NCBI GenBank assembly: GCA_021234155.1
Contig: JAJEKV010000009.1
Span: 12,904,546-12,968,545, forward strand
Source of the DNA: Isoetes taiwanensis
Lineage: Eukaryota; Streptophyta; Lycopodiopsida; Isoetales; Isoetaceae
DNA: 64,000 nt
Direction: 5' to 3'
Shown here: positions 11,561-23,974 of the stretch, one piece after another
Layout: the number at the start of each line of letters is the position of its first letter
Position numbering within the stretch: position 1 is the stretch's first letter
The notes under the pieces: generated by a model
Database searches by the model: none
Seen by the model: only the letters and a program-made list of their open reading frames with translations
Told to the model about the DNA's origin: nothing
Made by a program: the position numbers and the translations under genes

Positions 11561-11852
11561 GGAGTGGCTTGTTCAAGGGCACGTGTGTGGGCTCCACCTA
11601 GAGTGGGGAGGACCATGTACCCGGTTCAAGTCCACTTCACTACGATCATATATTTTTTCCTAGGTTAAGAAGTGGCTTGTTCAAGGGCACGCCGGCTCCA
11701 CCTAGAGTGGAGAGGGCCACGTACCCGGGTTCAAGTCCACAGCCACTTGTTATTTTTTAGGTTTAAAATAAAATTGTAGTGGCTTGTTCAAAGGGACGCA
11801 GTAGGCTCCACTACAGTGGAGATGACCATGTGTTCGGGTCCAAGTCGACTTT
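11561..11852 (+). repeat. Three tandem tRNA-like modules (SINE-head-like)
   Basis: Three related copies of about 78 bases lie at 11,561-11,638, 11,670-11,748 and 11,776-11,852. Each begins 'agtggcttgttcaa' and ends with a T-loop-like sequence. Copies 1 and 2 contain a perfect Pol III box B (GGTTCAAGTCC at about 11,623 and 11,729); copy 3 is mutated to gggtccaagtcg. Copy 1 can pair ggagtgg with ccacttc as a 7-bp acceptor-like stem. The T stem itself pairs poorly, so these are tRNA-derived relics rather than functional tRNA genes. AT-rich spacers of about 25-30 bases containing 'taggtt' or 'taaaata' separate the copies. Confidence 0.6.
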
Positions 11853-12539
11853 TCTTGTAATTCTTAGGTAGAGGTGGCCAAATCTAGCTTATAACCCTAA
11901 AGCCTATGTTAGCCAACTCTAGCTTTTAATCCGACTAATCCAAATTTGGAAGGGGCTCATTTCGATGATGGGGAGCTACTTGAAAAAAGAAGGTACATGA
12001 CCTAGTCATAGTCTTATTTTTATTCTTTTGTTTTGTTTTAATCTATCGATTTATAGAAAAGGCAAAGAGTGATTGCAAAATTGAAGTCGAATGCCAAAAA
12101 AATTGGGAGGCGATTGGTCAAAGGTCCCTAAACCACTTAATCGTCCATAAGGAAGATATCAAGGTATTTGTTATTTGTTGCCATTCGCTCAATTCAAATA
12201 AGACATTTAACTTGTCATGTTGTATTCCTTGCAATCGGATCACTTTCGAACGTGCAAAGGATTCCAAGAAAAACATCCGCCTCACCTGACCGCCAAGGCA
12301 ACTTCAAACAAACGAATTCCGCCTCACTTGGGTTCCGTGGTAAAAAGGCTTTTTACATAGATTCGTAAGTGCTATAAACTCTTAGTTCACGTTAGCTTTC
12401 AATGTCATTGTCTAATATTGGTCGTATTGTTATAGAATTGGCTATACGGGTTTTCCCCTAACAGGGAACACGTAAAGATAGCCACTACTCGCCTCTTGCC
12501 TCTTGTATATGATATTGTAATTAACTATTAAAATTCTTT

Positions 12540-12542
<3 letters not shown>

Positions 12543-12575
<33 letters not shown>
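12543..12575. repeat. Poly(T) run of 33 bases
   Basis: An uninterrupted T run sits immediately left of the right-hand ACGTCGC cluster. It may be the tail of a minus-strand retroposon or simple slippage; no target duplication was found. Confidence 0.85.
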
Positions 12576-12759
12576 CGTCACGCCGCATGCGACGTCCGAG
12601 TCACGCCCGAAGTCACGCTTGCATCACGTCATTACCCGCGTACGCCGCGATGCGACGTGGTTCGCAGCGGACGTCGTGTCACGCGTCGTGTCACGTCGTC
12701 AGACGTCGCATAGACGTGACCTAGACGTCGCTATAGACGTCGCTAAATGACCTTTCTCC

Positions 12760-15700
12760 TGTTGTGAGATCTGGAAGCCTCCATCACCTTTAAACACTTC
12801 TATAGAGTTTAAAAGATTAGCACCAAATCTAGTAGCCATGATACTAGCCTGTGCTCTGATACCAATGAAGATATTATTCAATTACTAGTTCAACCAATCA
12901 AGCTAGTTAGCACAACTTCATAGGAATAAAATCGAGCCTAGTGCAACACCTCAATATATTTTTTTAAACCATTATAAGAATCATAGAGGGTACTATTCAT
13001 TTGAATATGATTACATCACTGTAGCAATTCATATCCTAAAGCTTTATAGTTTGCCCCGAGAGCCCAAGCACTCGATTGCACTTGCCGATTACCCTGTCCA
13101 CACCAGTACCCAATACATTCAATCTGATCTGCTCTATAAACCCATGATCTGTCGGTGTACTCAGCTCGGTCCGGCGGTTTTCATGGTCTTACTATTTTCT
13201 CCTTGGCCCAAACAATATCCCACATGCGTTCTCACATTCTCGAGATCAACTGGTTTTTTATATATCAATATCCCACATGCATTTCATTCATGCTGTGATC
13301 TCGAACCATTGAAACAAATATAACTTTAAATATTATCTCACCTCATGTGTAACCTTTGAACCTAAATGCAACTGTGTTCTTCATTCTGCAATTGTGCTCT
13401 TCATCTTAACCAATATGATCATGAAGATCATAGTGCTCTGCAACTTATCCCTCAACCTAGATATATGATAACCTTTAGGTATGAACATTGTGTTAACAAC
13501 TTCCTTTGAGAATGAATCATATAACATGATTATCTCAACATCAAGTAGCAAATGTGTATTGGAATACACTTAATGTGTATTCCAAAATACAACAACAGTG
13601 TGTTTCAAAATACACATTTGCTATTCGGGAATAGCAAAGTGTATTTTGAAATATACTTTTGCTATTCCTGAATAACAAAAATGTATTGCTTATTTTGAAT
13701 AGCAAAAGTGTATTTTTAGATACATTTCTGCAATTCGGGAATAGCAAAAGTGTATTCTGGAATATGAATTAACAATTAAAATAGCTAAAAGAGACATACG
13801 TTGTACGTTCTTCACTTATCTCTCTATGGTTTGTAGTATATAAAGCAGAGTACAACTAGTGCAAATAGTTTGGAAGGCGGTGGTTCTAGCAACTCAAGTT
13901 GTTTGATTCAGAATACATAAGTGAGGGGGTTGGAATCTTTTTTTGAAGGTTAACCATAGTCTCTTCACTTATTCTATATGTAATGGAATACATTTGGTCT
14001 TCATGCCCACTCACGTGTATTCTGGAATAGCTTTTGGTTTTCTCTTACCTGCACTTCCAATCCACAAATTAACAGACTGCCACCACCTTTCCAATTGTCA
14101 CCAAGTTTAGTAAGCAATAGGTTGTTTCCACCCTTCATTCCATCACCACTTGTACGTAACAGACTTCCCCGACTTTTTATTCCATCCCCGAAACCACACA
14201 TGTTCCAACCCAACAAGTGTTTCGGGACCTGTAGGCTACCCTCCCTACCCCCCCTCCCCCCCTCCACCCCCCCAAATTTGTAGCTTCTCTGACTCTAAAT
14301 CAAAGTATAATATCTGCATCATGCTTAAGCCATTGTGAAGTTCACCATGACTTCTCTCAGCATGACTTTAATACAAAAAAGATGGTTTTTTAGCTTCCCT
14401 CCACTTCAAACACCCATTGTAACAAATAACTTTGTGGAATTTCAATCTGCAATAAAAGATATGTTTGCAAGAACTACTCATCAAGGTGTTGCCACTGTAT
14501 CTTATGGACCGTCACCTACATTTAACATTATATCTCCGACTTACCGGAAACAGCTTCACATAGTCTTTTTTCTTTTTCAAGCACTCCAGTGAGGGTAGAG
14601 GAGGTCACTATAAGAGTAGAACTTTTATTAAAAGATGAAGACGACAATGTGGAGCAAAGAGATTACATGTTTTCTAGTCAATCTTCCACAATTCAAGGTT
14701 GATATTCTCTTGAGAGCATGTTCTTCTGTAAGAAGAAGGAACCTGATGGACGAGCAGAAGATGAAGAGTATCCTAAGATCTACAAAATGTTCATTGGGTG
14801 CTTTACCAGATTCAACATGGTCAAGCTACGTGCAGTTAGAAATGACGACAATTCAATGGCATTGGCAGACCAGAATTCCTACTTAGCTTATCACATAAGA
14901 CCAGACTGCCACATTTTTTTTTCCTTTACGTTAACCGTGAACAGATGTGCTAAAAATGCTTGATGATTGTCCACCATTTTAGGGGTCATTAGAATTATCT
15001 CAAATACACGAAAGATTGGATAAAAATTCTGCAATTGATGATCGTTGTAGACCAAGAAGAGTTATAACAAGGCACGCCTTAGCTGTTGTATCTTGAATGG
15101 AAAACTACTTCAAAGAGACATTGCAAAAAATTGCTTAAAAGTAACATATACCATTTGACAGACAACATCACAAAAAAAGAGCGATTTGGGCTCGTATTGC
15201 TGCATTGTTGCTACTGGATTCTGGTTCGCAAATCAAAGTAGTTGTATTGGGTTGCTATCAGGATATCAAGCCAGTGCACTTTGTTTCTTCTGTTTATAAA
15301 TTGCTTCTGGATTCTGAAATCTTGTCTCCATCTAATAGATATCATCTTTCGATCCCTTAGCCATCTAATAGATATCATCTTCTAGTCCCTCTTGAAGAAG
15401 CAATTGTTGGCATGCCCACTCCAACTCTACTTGCTAAACTAACCCTATAATATATTTGACATTTTTGTAGGAGCTTGGTAGTCCTAGTAAAAGAGTCCAT
15501 GTATGAGATCATCTTTAATTCCTTTATTCATGTCTTTTAACTGGTTGGATGCATGTCTGAGGATTCCCATGAATTCTTCCATGCCCATCCCATCCCATCC
15601 TTGAGCTTGGCAGTGAGCACAAAAGCATACGGATTTGCTTGGATAAAGAAGTATTTTTTGCAGTATGACTTTTGAAGTTCTTTCCGTGCTACTTTTGCAA

Positions 15701-16080
15701 ATTCTGCTTCAGCTATTTGGGGTACTAGGCACAACCACATGACCTCTTTCTAGGTACCAGTCTCCCCCTTTTTCAAATTTTAGGGGTGGAGGACTCCCAC
15801 ATTAATGCGGAGGTGAGTTTTGGGTACCCTTTCTTTTGGCCCCCTCCTTAACAATTTAGTTAACATTTTGGGAGGCCCTCTCCTCTTTTTGGAGGCTCCC
15901 CTCCTCTCTCATATGGGAAACGTATATGGAGGGGGGGTATTAAAACCTCACATGTGATCGTGCCTAGTATGTCGTCCAAATAGCGCAAGATCCTGCTTTC
16001 GGCCTTTTGGATCCATTTTGCCAGAGCTTTCTTTCTGCTTCATTCACTTACATCCAACTTGTTGCTAATCTCGCCTCTTA
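12760..16080. other. Gene-poor stretch without recognisable coding sequence
   Basis: ORFs here are short and unrelated to families I recognise. A segment at about 14,590-15,120 reads as short acidic or basic exon-like pieces (for example, residues around 'FTRFNMVKLRAVRNDDN') in shifting frames and may be an old gene or element relic, but no family can be assigned. A C/T-rich tract lies at 14,240-14,275, and G-rich/T-rich low-complexity sequence at 15,740-15,960. Confidence 0.5.
13548..13775. repeat. Degenerate palindromic short repeats
   Basis: About seven imperfect units of the form 'gtgtattccaaaatacac' or 'tattcgggaatagcaaaag' occur in alternating orientation with a spacing of 30-35 bases. 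They can fold into several adjacent hairpins. The same unit recurs as single copies near 13,985 and 14,022. Confidence 0.7.
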
Positions 16081-16083
16081 TGA

Positions 16084-16320
16084 TCTGAGCTGCAGTTGGT
16101 GCCACTAAAGTTTTTTCGAATACTACTAGGCTTGGTTTGTCTCCATTGACGATCCCCCATAAGTCTTGCTTGTACAGTTTTGTCTGGACTCTCAAGAACC
16201 AAGATCTGGACTGCAGTTGGTGCGGAACCAAAGTTTTTTCGGATACTATTGGGCTTGGTTCATCTCCATTGACAATTCCCCATAAGCCTTTCTCACATAG
16301 TTTTGTCTCTTCACCCATTG
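16084..16320. repeat. Tandem duplication, two units of about 120 bp
   Basis: The unit starting 'ctgcagttggtgc' and ending 'agttttgtct' occurs at about 16,088-16,193 and again at 16,210-16,311. The copies share the blocks 'aaagttttttcg', 'ggcttggtt' and 'tctccattgac' with scattered substitutions. Confidence 0.85.
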
Positions 16321-16327
16321 GGGGTTA

Positions 16328-16469
16328 GGCTGGGTTCACATGCAACCATCGCCAAAGAGGGGCCTTGTTTTGCCCTGTGCTAATCGGCGATGGCAGGTGA
16401 TGGTCCATGTAAAAGGGTGAGCCTTTTTACATGAGGGTGATGGTGCCTTCATTGTATGTGAACCGGCTC
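16328..16469. mobile_element. Tourist-like MITE (PIF/Harbinger type)
   Basis: Imperfect terminal inverted repeats (ggctgggttcacatgcaa at the left, and the complement of ttgtatgtgaaccggctc at the right) bound a 142-bp element. It is flanked on both sides by TTA (16,325-16,327 and 16,470-16,472), the 3-bp target duplication typical of PIF/Harbinger elements. Internal inverted repeats (catcgcc/ggcgatgg and aaaaagg/cctttt) strengthen the fold-back structure. There is no coding capacity. Confidence 0.7.
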
Positions 16470-16472
16470 TTA

Positions 16473-19400
16473 TAGGACATCGACATCCTTTTGAGAATAA
16501 AAATCCTTTGGCATTTACTAGAATAGGGTGCACAATTGTTGACAATTTGATAATGTCAACATTATTGTCAACATCATCTACTGGATTGGAATCCTAGGAC
16601 CACCAAAATTGAGACCTATTTGTATTAAAGTATGTATGTTGAGAGGCTTGAATTTATTGCTAGAGATTAAGCACTCGAAGCATGAAGATGTCAAAGAGCG
16701 ACAGATCGAAACGATATGCATGCTTGAAGATTTTCCACATGGGAGGGCAAGACAGTTGACGGTTAGGTCCATCTCTCAGCGTTCTCAAGATATTAATTCA
16801 ATTCAACTATGAACCAATGCATATCAAATCATTGAGAATCAAAGAGGATGCCTTGACTGACCAAGCCTATCTAATTCAAACTATATATTTCTGATATAGT
16901 ATCAAGCCCAGTCAATTCTTAGTGACATGGGGATGTTAGATGCCATACTAGTTATTAACAACCACACTCTGTAAGAGCTGAATATGATAGCCTTTATGGT
17001 GAACTGTAAAGACTAAGACTAATTTGGAAAATTAGGATTTCATTCAAACTTGCAATATGCTACTATATTAACTTGCATAGCTCTGGAGTTTGCAAGTAAT
17101 ACAACGTAGCAAATTTAAGCAAGCCACACTGAAAATGCAGAGAAGCTCAGGTCAGACAAATTCGAGCAGCACCAAGCTCGTCCTGCAATAGATTCTCATT
17201 TGATCCTGAAAATTGTAAGCATTGCAGAACACGCATAGAAACTTAACATAAATTTGTGTCGTTTCGTTTACGACTGGGGCAGAACTATGCGAAACAGTAT
17301 GCAATTTCTAACAGTAGCCGTTGTTAATGTTATTATAAAAGGTTGAAGGTCTTATGTTCTTCGTTTCATTACCTAGTTCTTATGTTTGCATTAATCACAT
17401 CCCATAAGACGTCTGTTGATGTTTATCAAAACCAAGAGCACTGTCACACAATGATGTTGCATTATTACTGGTCTGATGTAGGTCGTTGTGTCCTTCATTG
17501 ATATGCCAATTTTATGGACAAGTTGAAGATTTGGTTCTGTGATCCATAACCTTTAATTCAGCTAGAACCAGCAGCCATGGACGCAAATATCCCCTACTTC
17601 ATGTTGCAAGCAATTCTTCATCAGCTGCCCTTATGCTTGCAGTGGTAATAATTAAACCTTAATTTAGATACAGAAAAGTGTGATGAGCAGCTGTTTGGTT
17701 CCTTAGTGTGCCTAAAACTTGCTCATACATCCCTTTTGCAGTTGGTCAGGTTATGAAGGACATTCTTTTGAGATGGCCATATATTGAAAGTTGTCATTTG
17801 CAAGCCAACCGTTTCTCTGATTTCTCATGCCGCTGCAATTATCTCAAGTAAATAGTGATGCTTTATCAAGTACGAGGCAACCATTTCCTGTACATAGATT
17901 CCAAAATGTTGCTTTTGTAGACAGAAGGTGGTCTTTGTGGCTGTTGGAAATGAGCCCAGCCAATAGGGAATGTTGGAGCGGCAATTCAAAAAACTTTCTT
18001 GACAAGAGATTGCTCCAAAGGCTTTAAACTATAATTATGCTGTTATTCTGGCAAAGATGAGGACTTGCAGCTGATCTAGGCCATTGCACAACAAAAGTAT
18101 GCAGTCTTAGTTCCTTATCTTTCTGTGTAGGCATGCACGTTTTCTACTATTTATGCTCCAGAATTCATGATTGTGAATTTTGACAACTCATAGGATTGGT
18201 TGCACCCTCTCAATAATGCATTCTATATTTCTTTAAATGGATTTCCTTCTATGCTAGTGGCAAAATACAGCACGAATATGGATCTTGCAAGGTCCATCTT
18301 AGGTAGATAGCCCTGAGTATCTTTGGTGACGTATGGCTATGCAAGAGTATATGGTTGTTGTTTCTCTTCATTCTTTTGCCAGTTATGTGACTGTACAATC
18401 TCTTACGGATAAGGTACAATGAAAAAAGGTACAATGATTACAGTTTGCCTTAAAGACTTGGCAACTCAGGTAAAACATGCAAATAAAAATAGTTTGTGTG
18501 CCAAGTGTGCCTGTGAATGTAGTGTTGACATAGTTTTCAACCATATAATATTGAACCGTTAAAACAGGTTGAAACTTCAAAGACAACTGCAGAAGGAGAG
18601 TCACTGAGTATGAAGCAAAGATTCCTATGCCAAGATAATTCGATTCAAAACTCCTAGAGTAGCATAGATGCTGCTCCATGAAATATCCAAGAACAGATTT
18701 CTATAGATGGAGTCATATAGATCCTCCAAAAAGTGCCTTTGTAGTATAAAACTTGTTCTTCGTATAAGCCAGATCAAGAAGAACCTGTAGATACAAAAAG
18801 TCAAATGCATAAAGGTTAAGTGGCAGGAGCTAAGATCCAGGTTGATGACTGAGGGATGGAAATACAGGGTTTTGGAAAAGATATGTCTCAAGGAAGTCGA
18901 AATGATCATGGTAATTAGGTTACAAAATAAGGGTGCATCCATTTCCCTAATTCAATTCAAGAAGCAGACTATCAAGATTAGTAGTTGCCAGCAGTAAAAT
19001 CAAAGTGCCATATGCATCTGCAATTCCTCTGTGGTAGTAGTAGCCTTAGCTCCCTCAGTAACAAAAGTGATAGAAATTAAAGGGCTCAATGCACACAAGC
19101 ACGCAGTAATCTTACATCTCAAATGGTGGTATTGAAAACAGATTTTGATGGGTAAGCTATCAAAGAGGGCATCTGTGTAAGTTTAAATATCAAATAGAGT
19201 TGCAAGTTTTGAAATGCATACAGATTTTTTGAAGTATGTGGCTTTGGGAAAAAAATGTTCATAATATATTATTACTCTCTGAATACTTTTTATAATAGTA
19301 GGTATTTTAACGATGATAACCTATTATCACCAATAGACTAGAGACAAGTTGCAGAACTTGACATGGACTAATTTGTTGTCTTCCCCTGTAGCAGCAGTCT

Positions 19401-19600
19401 GCATGACATTGTATTGCACAACCTCTTCGAGATATTACAGGGAAACCCTTAGGTTAGAAACAAGAACAATCCATTTACACGATACGCATGTGCATTACTT
19501 CCATAATATCTTTTATTTCTATTAGTTACATAGGTCAGAGATAAATAGAAGTTTTATATACAGTATATAAGGCAATAGTGGCTATGTTACAGATCCTTAG
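16473..19600. other. Intergenic sequence with no assignable gene
   Basis: No ORF here matches a family I recognise. One exon-like stretch at about 17,736-18,027 starts after an 'ttttgcag' acceptor-like site and encodes Cys/Arg-rich residues, but it has a stop near 17,848 and no identifiable partner exons. The rest is AT-rich single-copy-looking sequence. Confidence 0.5.
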
Positions 19601-19694
19601 AATGACCAAACCGAGAAACTTTCTCTAATAGGTAGCAGGTTTGCTCAGTGTAGAATGCTTGGAACATCCTCCGCAATTTAACATGTTGCAGCTA

Positions 19695-21926
19695 TCAAAC
19701 GTGCCGCAATGCTGCCAGTCTTTGCTCTAACTCTTCCACTCCTGAACTGTAAGTTTTAGAAGGAGATCAATTAGGAAACATGCAAGGACACAGAACTCAA
19801 ATCTGCCATTCTTGTATATACCTCCCAGTTCCCTGCAATCTAGATTTCCCTGCCTTGCCCTTTGGTGCTGGAGACAACTGTAAGAAATCAACATAAATAT
19901 AGTCATCTAACATCCATGAAGAAAAGGCATACATAAGAAAAGAATCGATGATACCTGAGCTGCAATATCTATTCCAATTTCATCCAGGACCTGCATGCAC
20001 ATTATGCAATACTAGAAAGTAAATAAAAGTTCATAGTGGTAAGTTATTTCGAACGATATATGTGAATGTTACTTGATTAGTTAGCTCTTCTGTTTCTTCT
20101 TCAGCTTCATCATTGTCCAGAGCATCATCAATCGAATCCGACATCATTTCAGTCTGCAGACCAAAAGACAGACGTTGAAATTAGCATTTGGAGTGAAGAG
20201 TGCAAGCATTGATATTAAACATTTATAAGCAATCCCTTCGCTAACTTCCGCTGCAAAGATCTCTAAATGCATATAGACCCCACGAACAACCTTTCAAACA
20301 CTCTGTCGAATCATCCAAAGACTCTAAACCACCATATTATACTACATAATTATCCCTATCAAAGCCACATCAAAAAATATGCACAAGTCCATCAGTAATT
20401 ACCGTCATATCCATCTGTGCTGATTGTTTCTGAAACTCCTGCATAACCTTTGCTTGCTTTGATGGTTCCATTTTCTGTTTAGTAGACAAATCTCAAATGT
20501 AAGAACGATGTTTGACATTACTAAAAGACAGAGGCAAAATTGACATAGAGGACAAGTCGCACCTTATTCATTGCTGACATAGCCTTGTTTGCCCCTTTCA
20601 TGGCACCTGCAACAGCAGTGTTCGCATACATTGCCTGGAATTACATGTCCATGAAAATCTTTCCAGATCCAGTCATGCTAATCACAATATTCAAAACCTT
20701 ATGCACACCTGTGTATGTGTTGCAACACCACGCATCTGGGCACGACTCCCCTGCAACTTTGCAATTTGCTGTCGAAGACGAATTAACTGTCGAGCTAATA
20801 TTTTTGTGGCTGCCTGAAACAATCAGGTTCCATGGCACATTCACATACATAATCATATACAGAAAACCAAATGGAGGAGAGTACAAAGGCCACACCTCAT
20901 TTCCCGTTTTGGCTGTCTTCTTGATTTCAGCAACAAGTTTTTTCTCCTATAATGAAGCAAAACCGAGAGCTTAATATGGAACTCTAATTCTTTGTTTTTG
21001 AGGTAACCAAATGCTACTTTTTCCTCACCTCCAACTGTAGTGCACCAATCTCCCGTTCAATTCCTGTACAGATTGATTTATTCTGGTCATTTTCAGGAAA
21101 AAGAGCTAACTACAAGAAACGAAGAATCCCTTTGGATGCATTCCAAATGATGAGGTAAGAGCTACATGTAAAACTGATTTCCCACAGATGAAAATCAGCA
21201 GGCAGGCTTACTTGGCAGGTCTCTTGAACATAATTTAAAGGCAAAGAGGCCTAAATGAGGTCTGACCCTAGGAAATTTACCATTACCGCAGTTAGAGTCC
21301 TTTAAAGAAGACTGCTGCATTTACTTTATGCCACAGGACTTACGCCCAGGGGTGCAAACGTCAGATTTGTATGATTTGGTATGACTGCGGTAAATTGTGA
21401 CAGATTATGCAGCTAATCAAGCTGGCTAACATTATTAGAATATGCTTTAAATGGACATCGGATCTTTTGTGTGTACTTTAACAGTCCAGACTTTCAGTGC
21501 CCAAGATGATAGACATGTCCAGCGAACTTCAAATGCACAATATGGCCCATTCAAGGAGCAACTTGTAATTGTTAATTTTCATGCAAGCACTCAGCAGCTT
21601 ATTCTCTACATTCCCGTGCAGGAACAAGATGAATCAATTAACAAAATACCTCTTGTTGCAACTGACATTTCTCGTTTGCTTGTGCGAAGGGCATCTGTCG
21701 ACAAAAGAAAGGAAAATTCAGCCATGAAAAAGGAAAATTCTAAAAGAGCACCCATGAAAGGACATGACATTTTGGCTAAATGCCAGAATTGCATTACGTT
21801 GCAAAAGGTGCGAGACCAGTTGTATGAAGTGCAGTATAAATTTCTACGTAGCTAAAAAGGAGATAATGGTAGCTTAGCAAACACATCACCTTTGGCAGTG
21901 GATTTTTTCTTGAATAAACCGATCAT
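19695..21926 (-). CDS. ESCRT-III subunit VPS2 (CHMP2-like, VPS2.2/2.3 type)
   Basis: Eleven exons splice in phase to a 213-residue protein: 21926-21890, 21694-21650, 21063-21029, 20946-20896, 20813-20709, 20634-20563, 20474-20403, 20153-20073, 19990-19955, 19877-19822 and 19746-19695. All introns are GT-AG. The product is a Snf7-family protein. It has a basic start MIGLFKKKSTAK, the helix-1 block ALRTSKREMSVATRGIERE, the block VAEIKKTAKTGNEAATK, an acidic DNDEAEEETEEL region, the VLDEIG motif, and a C-terminal MIM1 helix (VEELEQRLAALR) that recruits the VPS4 ATPase. ESCRT-III polymers cut membrane necks at endosomes during multivesicular-body formation. The 'RGIERE' and 'LRQQIAKLQGSRAQ' segments resemble plant VPS2.2/2.3 rather than VPS2.1. 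Length is normal and no defect is seen. Confidence 0.95.
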
Positions 21927-22150
21927 GGTCAATCCGAATCCCACCATTTTGAGCACAAACCGGAGGCGTCAAAAATCGGAAGCAGATCATGGACAAGTTT
22001 GCAGGAACATGCCGGATCGCCTGACTGCAGAGTATGCAGTGGTGGAGTGACCGTTGGGTTGGAAGGGTAGAAGATGCTCATCCAACGGTTATGTTAGACC
22101 ACTGTGTAGTGTTTTCCCGCTTCTTGACCCTTGAAACAAAATGTTCATTC

Positions 22151-22282
22151 TAGAAGAATATTCTGGGAAAATATGTTCATACTGTTTTGGGAAAATATTG
22201 TACGAATATTGTTTTTCACTAGAAGAATATTCTGGGAAAATATGTTCATATTGTTTTGGAAAAATATTGTACGAATATTATG
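22151..22282. repeat. Tandem duplication of about 69 bp
   Basis: The unit 'agaagaatattctgggaaaa' through 'attgtacgaatatt' occurs at 22,152 and 22,221 with only a few substitutions, indicating a recent duplication. Confidence 0.9.
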
Positions 22283-22919
22283 TATGATCTACCTTGCATG
22301 GACTTTGCAGGTCGTCCATAGAAATCACCTGCACTATATGAAATTTCGAGGTAAGCTTTTGGTGACCTGTTATAGGAGATCAAGGATCCTAAATCCCACG
22401 ACATGAGCTTCTCTTTGTGGCGATGTTGATATGACACCTTAAGTATCGTGCCCCAATCAACTGGACAAAAGTATCTAGATGTTGAAGTTTCATCCTCTAT
22501 ATGTGATAATTATGTGCCGTCTCCCCAAGATTTACTTGAATGGTCTCCGTGGGCCCACAACCATATCAAATGTGAAGTTGTTTGCTATGCTTGATGTGAT
22601 CAATATGTCAATTCTTGATTTTATCTACAAGAATGTGGGTTTGAGCTAGAATGCTTGTATATGCTTCCTAAAAATCTGTTTGAACGAACCAGTGCACATT
22701 TTTCCATTGATAAGGAAGTCATGTTCCCAGGATTTCTCTGTAGCATTTGTTTAATTGGCAAGAATAACACAAGCAATAGAGGTCGAGGGAAGTACCCAAC
22801 GATCTGTAAGGTAAATCTTAGTATGATGTCTAAAATCATTGATTTTGAAGAGACACACCTCTGTAACAAAATCAAAGATCTAAAACCTCGACAAAACAAC
22901 ATGGACTATGGCCTCCACG

Positions 22920-22992
22920 ATATAATAGAATAGATTTTTTAACGTCCACGGAGATTAATAGACCATGGGATCCATACAATGGACTACGACAA
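22920..22992 (-). mobile_element. 5'-truncated LINE 3' end (microsatellite-tailed family)
   Basis: Read on the minus strand, this segment ends ggtctattaatctccgtgga followed by cgttaaaaaa and a tctatt repeat tail. It matches the 3' ends of the copies at 62,262-62,375 and, more distantly, those at 24.0, 53.1 and 62.8 kb. Only the terminal 70 or so bases are clear. Confidence 0.7.
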
Positions 22993-23974
22993 CCCAAAAC
23001 ATCATCAAACAAAATGGAAACATTACAAAGCTTGGGCAAAACCCATATAAAACTATGACTTGGCCTTAGGTCAGATAATCAAATCAGGCTTTACATACCA
23101 TCACAAAACACAAGAACAAATAGAAATACCAACATAAAGAAGAACGTAGCTATACGAAAACTATCTATGGATCAGAAGGCCACCAATCCCTAATGATAGC
23201 CTGACCGCCTTTGTATAATGCCCACTTCTATTGCAGGCGAGCTTCTCGTACACGACATAATTCCTCTTTCCTTCTGCAGAGCTGTTCTAGAGTTTGTGCA
23301 CAGACCAAAATTGCAAACGCTTCATAAACGTTCCGATACGTGAACATTGAATCATTTCCATTACATTTTTATGTTCTACACCAAGTAAAAGTCTTACATC
23401 TATGCAGGTTATACCCTGGAACTAATTGAATATTTAATGCCGTTACAGATGGAAGGAATTTTATCCCATATAGTCTACAGACATGATGTGGCAATCTGAA
23501 GTATATCTTTCATAGCCCCACTTTTTAGTTTTAGAATCCCAGGTGTTCACGGTTAGCACGATTTCAAGATGTTCACGCTCAGCGTGGTTTCAAGCTGTAG
23601 AATGCGATGGACTGATATAAGGACTAGGGGACTGGCATCTCAGATATGTAGACTAAATAGGCATTTCAAGCTATTCATAGGCATTTCAAGCTATTCACGC
23701 TTAGCGTGAATTCATGCTATTTCACAAATGGAACCTTAGCAAATTAGCAGATCATCTGCACGATCATTTGCATGTGGAATGCAAGGAAATTTTGAATTAA
23801 AGGTTTTCTAACAGGTTTTGGGCCAAAAGCTTCTGAATAATGGCAAATCTTATTTTCGTATGAAATAAGCTTTTAATCATTTCTATTTTAGAATGATAAT
23901 GAATCTCTTTGGCCTTCTAAATAATTTGAAATGTGAAACAACATACAACCAATAAGAATTATATTATCAAAGCA

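Larger units (their letters stand above)
10769..12748. other. 2 kb block bounded by ACGTCGC-rich clusters, possible non-autonomous transposon
   Basis: Both ends carry dense copies of ACGTCGC or its complement GCGACGT. The left cluster lies at about 10,769-10,898, including 'acgtcgcatgcgacgt' near 10,887. The right cluster lies at about 12,576-12,748 and includes the direct repeat 'tagacgtcgctata'. Between the left motifs is a palindromic stretch built from 'aaatcgtatatacgattt'. Clustered subterminal motifs of this kind are known from several plant DNA transposons, but no clean terminal inverted repeat or target duplication could be found. The interior holds no recognisable transposase. Confidence 0.4.

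Noticed and set aside
11561-11852. Functional tRNA genes
   Set aside because: Box B is good, but the T stem does not pair and no convincing anticodon arm could be folded by eye; the same holds for 51.4-51.7 kb and 50.0 kb.
22140-22290. CRISPR-like or regulatory array
   Set aside because: It is just one 69-bp tandem duplication with no spacers, in a eukaryotic setting.
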